64,000 bases of DNA from Aeromonas jandaei (lineage in GTDB: Bacteria; Pseudomonadota; Gammaproteobacteria; Enterobacterales; Aeromonadaceae). Positions 61,517 to 64,000 of this stretch are shown in pieces (the first letter of the stretch is position 1; each line of letters begins with the position of its first letter). A model generated the notes under the pieces. It was not told where the DNA came from. It saw only the letters and a program-made list of their open reading frames with translations, and searched no databases. The stretch lies in contig NZ_CP149571.1 in NCBI RefSeq assembly GCF_037890695.1, forward strand, positions 3,316,001 to 3,380,000, given 5' to 3'. The position numbers were made by a program, and so were the translations under genes.

Positions 61517-62791
61517 TTACTCTGATGCGGCAGCTTGAGTCTCGGGATTTTCGTAGATCATCAAGGGCGCGGAGTCCCCTTTGATCACGGTCTCGTCGAT
61601 CACCACCTTGCTGACCCCTTCCAGAGAAGGCAGGTCATACATGGTATCGAGCAACACAGCTTCCACGATGGAACGCAGACCACGAGCACCGGTTTTACGC
61701 TCCATCGCCTTGCGGGCAATGGCGTGCAGCGCATCCTCACGGAACTCCAGCTCAACCCCTTCCAGATCGAACAGCGCGGCATACTGCTTGGTCAGCGCGT
61801 TTTTCGGCTCTTGCAGGATCTGGATGAGCGCAGCCTCGTCCAGTTCGGTCAGGGTCGCCACTACCGGCAGACGGCCGATAAACTCGGGGATCAGACCGTA
61901 CTTGATCAGATCTTCCGGCTCTACCTTGGCGAAGGTTTCGCTCAAGGAAGCCTTGGCATCCTTGGACTTCACCTCGGCACCAAAACCGATACCGGTTCCC
62001 TTGACGGAACGCTGCTCAATCACCTTGTCCAGACCGGCAAAGGCACCACCACAAATGAAGAGGATCTTGGAGGTATCAACCTGCAAGAACTCTTGCTGCG
62101 GATGCTTGCGACCACCTTGCGGCGGCACGGAAGCGATGGTCCCTTCGATCAGCTTGAGCAGGGCCTGCTGCACCCCTTCCCCGGAGACATCGCGGGTAAT
62201 GGAGGGGTTGTCCGACTTGCGGGAGATCTTGTCGATCTCGTCGATGTAGACGATGCCACGCTGGGCCTTCTCCACGTCGTAGTCGCACTTTTGCAGCAGC
62301 TTCTGGATGATGTTCTCCACGTCCTCGCCCACATAACCGGCTTCGGTCAGGGTGGTCGCATCGGCCATGGTGAACGGCACATCCAGCAGGCGAGCCAGGG
62401 TCTCGGCCAGCAGGGTCTTGCCGCTACCGGTCGGACCAATCAGCAGGATGTTGGACTTGCCCAGCTCCACACCACTGTTTTCGCCGCTGTTGCGCAGGCG
62501 CTTGTAGTGGTTGTAGACGGCAACGGCCAACACCTTCTTGGCGTACTCCTGCCCGATCACATAGTCATCGAGATGAGCGCGGATCTGATGAGGGGTCGGC
62601 AGCTCGTTACCATCGCGCTTGGGAGAGATCTCGCGGATCTCCTCGCGGATGATGTCGTTGCACAGCTCGACACACTCATCACATATGTAGACGGAAGGGC
62701 CAGCGATCAGCTTACGCACTTCATGCTGGCTTTTGCCGCAAAAAGAGCAGTAGAGCAGCTTATCACCCTCACCCTTGCGTTTTTCTGTCAT
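61517..62791 (-). CDS. clpX: ATP-dependent unfoldase ClpX
   Basis: ClpX (424 aa) unfolds tagged proteins and feeds ClpP. N-terminal zinc domain [15 protein letters not shown]...CDECVELC; Walker [15 protein letters not shown]; Walker [17 protein letters not shown]; pore loop around [16 protein letters not shown]; sensor 2 [14 protein letters not shown]. It is 70 bp downstream of clpP on the same strand, forming the classical clpP-clpX operon. Confidence 0.97.
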   Translation of the reverse strand: MTEKRKGEGDKLLYCSFCGKSQHEVRKLIAGPSVYICDECVELCNDIIREEIREISPKRDGNELPTPHQIRAHLDDYVIGQEYAKKVLAVAVYNHYKRLRNSGENSGVELGKSNILLIGPTGSGKTLLAETLARLLDVPFTMADATTLTEAGYVGEDVENIIQKLLQKCDYDVEKAQRGIVYIDEIDKISRKSDNPSITRDVSGEGVQQALLKLIEGTIASVPPQGGRKHPQQEFLQVDTSKILFICGGAFAGLDKVIEQRSVKGTGIGFGAEVKSKDAKASLSETFAKVEPEDLIKYGLIPEFIGRLPVVATLTELDEAALIQILQEPKNALTKQYAALFDLEGVELEFREDALHAIARKAMERKTGARGLRSIVEAVLLDTMYDLPSLEGVSKVVIDETVIKGDSAPLMIYENPETQAAASE

Positions 62792-62861
62792 TCAGCAACC
62801 TCGTTTTATCAATAGAGGATGGGTCGGCCTGTTGAGTTTACAACAGACCGGGACACCCTGC

Positions 62862-63485
62862 TCAGCCGCGCTGAGTCAAGACACCGTCGACCAGACCGTA
62901 AGCGACTGCCTGCTCGGCAGACATGAAGTTGTCGCGGTCGGTGTCGCGTTCGATGGTAGCCATATCCTGACCGGTATGGAAAGCCAAACGCTCGTTCAGG
63001 GTATTTTTGATCTTCAGTATCTCCTGGGCGTGGATCTGGATATCAGATGCCTGGCCCTGGAAACCGCCCAGCGGCTGGTGGATCATCACCCGGGCATTGG
63101 GCAGGCAGAAACGCTTGCCCTTGGCACCGCCAGCCAGCAGGAAGGCGCCCATGGAGCAGGCCTGCCCCATGCAGACGGTGCTCACGTCCGGCTTGATGAA
63201 CTGCATGGTGTCATATATGGACATGCCGGCAGTCACGGAGCCGCCCGGAGAGTTGATGTAGATGTAGATGTCCTTGTCCGGATTCTCGGACTCGAGGAAC
63301 AGCAACTGGGCAACCACCAGATTGGCCATGTGATCTTCAACCTGACCGGTCAGGAAGATCACCCGCTCTTTCAGCAGACGGGAGTAAATATCGTAGGAAC
63401 GCTCACCCTTGGCAGTCTGTTCGACCACGATGGGGACCAGCGCATTGCTGGGAGAATCGGTCACATCGTTATAGTTCTTGTACAT
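62862..63485 (-). CDS. clpP: ATP-dependent Clp protease proteolytic subunit ClpP
   Basis: A serine peptidase of 207 aa including a short propeptide. Catalytic triad at the canonical places: Ser111 ([12 protein letters not shown]), His136 ([10 protein letters not shown]), Asp185 (ERDTDRDNF). It forms a 14-mer with ClpX or ClpA caps. Lies between tig and clpX. Confidence 0.97.
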   Translation of the reverse strand: MYKNYNDVTDSPSNALVPIVVEQTAKGERSYDIYSRLLKERVIFLTGQVEDHMANLVVAQLLFLESENPDKDIYIYINSPGGSVTAGMSIYDTMQFIKPDVSTVCMGQACSMGAFLLAGGAKGKRFCLPNARVMIHQPLGGFQGQASDIQIHAQEILKIKNTLNERLAFHTGQDMATIERDTDRDNFMSAEQAVAYGLVDGVLTQRG

Positions 63486-63498
63486 AAGGCATTGTCCC

Positions 63499-63540
63499 TA
63501 AAATAAAATGGCCCGAGTGGAGATCACACGAGCCATTATA
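63499..63540 (-). promoter_or_regulatory. tig-clpP spacer: hairpin and -10 box
   Basis: An imperfect 12-bp stem at 63508-63536 is followed on the minus strand by TTTATTTT, fitting a terminator or attenuator after tig. A TATAAT box (63540-63535) overlaps its upstream edge, with TTGACT 19 bp further up, longer than the usual spacing. clpP may thus have its own promoter whose leader includes the hairpin. Confidence 0.45.
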
Positions 63541-63571
63541 CTTAACAGTCTTGACCTTAAGTCAAATGTTC

Positions 63572-64000
63572 TTAGGCAGCGGCGCCAGACTTGTTGATCA
63601 CTTCGTCAAAGGCAACTTCTTTTTCGGTCACTTGCGCTTTGGAGAGAATCAGGTCGATAGCTTGATCTTCGATGGCCAGGTTACGAACGCCGTTCAGCAT
63701 CTGTTCGTTCTTCTGGTAGTACTCGATCACTTCTTTCGGATCTTCGTACGCAGTCGCCATGGATTCGATGATGCTGGTCACGCGAGCATCGTCAGCCTTG
63801 ATTTCGTTGGTGCGGATCACGTCGCCCAGCAGCAGACCTACGCGTACACGACGCTCGGCCTGAGCCTGGAACAGCTCAGCCGGCAGCTCCGGAGCGTTGC
63901 CGCCCTGGAAACCACCGAAGCGCTGCAGAGCCTGCTGGCGCAGCGCGTCGATCTCTTGCGCAACGGCAGCTTTCGGCAGATCGATTTGGTTGGCTTCAAC
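63572..64000 (-). CDS. tig: Trigger factor, C-terminal part (cut by window edge)
   Basis: The last 142 codons of trigger factor; the 5' part lies beyond 64000. [58 protein letters not shown] and [20 protein letters not shown] match the C-terminal chaperone arms of Tig. It binds nascent chains at the ribosome exit. First in the tig-clpP-clpX-lon order. Confidence 0.95.
   Translation of the reverse strand, partial: VEANQIDLPKAAVAQEIDALRQQALQRFGGFQGGNAPELPAELFQAQAERRVRVGLLLGDVIRTNEIKADDARVTSIIESMATAYEDPKEVIEYYQKNEQMLNGVRNLAIEDQAIDLILSKAQVTEKEVAFDEVINKSGAAA

Overview
The window looks like a chromosomal segment of a gammaproteobacterium, most likely Aeromonas. This is inferred from HybC, YbiT, Lon, ClpX and ClpP proteins close to the enterobacterial ones, a tig-clpP-clpX-lon-hupB-ppiD block in the usual order, leucine/valine degradation operons of the Shewanella/Aeromonas type, and high-GC coding DNA with AT-rich gaps. 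No rRNA, CRISPR array or intact mobile element was found.

1-21.8 kb is a selenium/hydrogenase island. It starts with tRNA-Sec (selC). Then comes one tightly packed rightward operon, selA-selB-hypF-hypC-hypD-hypE-hypA-hypB. Facing it is a leftward block holding hybO-hybA-hybB-hybC-hybD-hybE (hydrogenase-2 type, membrane-bound, uptake [NiFe]) and, downstream, a five-gene ABC importer of the nickel/peptide family. The importer is probably the nickel supply. A perfect FNR-type site lies upstream of hybO. Together these genes make selenocysteyl-tRNA, build the NiFe(CN)2CO centre, and supply the enzyme and possibly its metal.

21.8-27.1 kb is a patchy accessory zone. It has a 1.2-kb AT-rich stretch with gene debris, an acid-shock gene (asr) with an RstA-like box, a large double-PilZ protein, a decayed phage-type integrase next to the 4.5S RNA gene (ffs), and a TauE/SafE exporter broken by one in-frame TGA.

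27.1-41.2 kb is amino-acid catabolism. It holds an ArcD-like arginine:ornithine antiporter and two divergent operons: leftward for valine (isobutyryl-CoA dehydrogenase, enoyl-CoA hydratase, HIB-CoA hydrolase, mmsB, an SDR) and rightward for leucine (liuA-B-C-D-E-R). They share a promoter region with one palindrome that fits a LiuR operator.

41.2-56.3 kb holds a solute-binding protein, a DUF748/AsmA-like envelope protein, satP, mtfA, a GNAT enzyme, an AGCS symporter, a crotonase, an acetate-uptake cluster (cNMP/CBS/DUF294 protein, DEDDh exonuclease, yjcH, actP) and ybiT.

56.3-64 kb is the protein quality-control block ppiD, hupB, lon, clpX, clpP and the 3' part of tig, all leftward. lon is interrupted by a TGA exactly at the codon for the Trp equivalent to E. 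coli W603. The TauE TGA has the same following codon (TGA ACC), so a shared cause, either sequencing error or methylation-linked change, should be considered before either gene is called dead.
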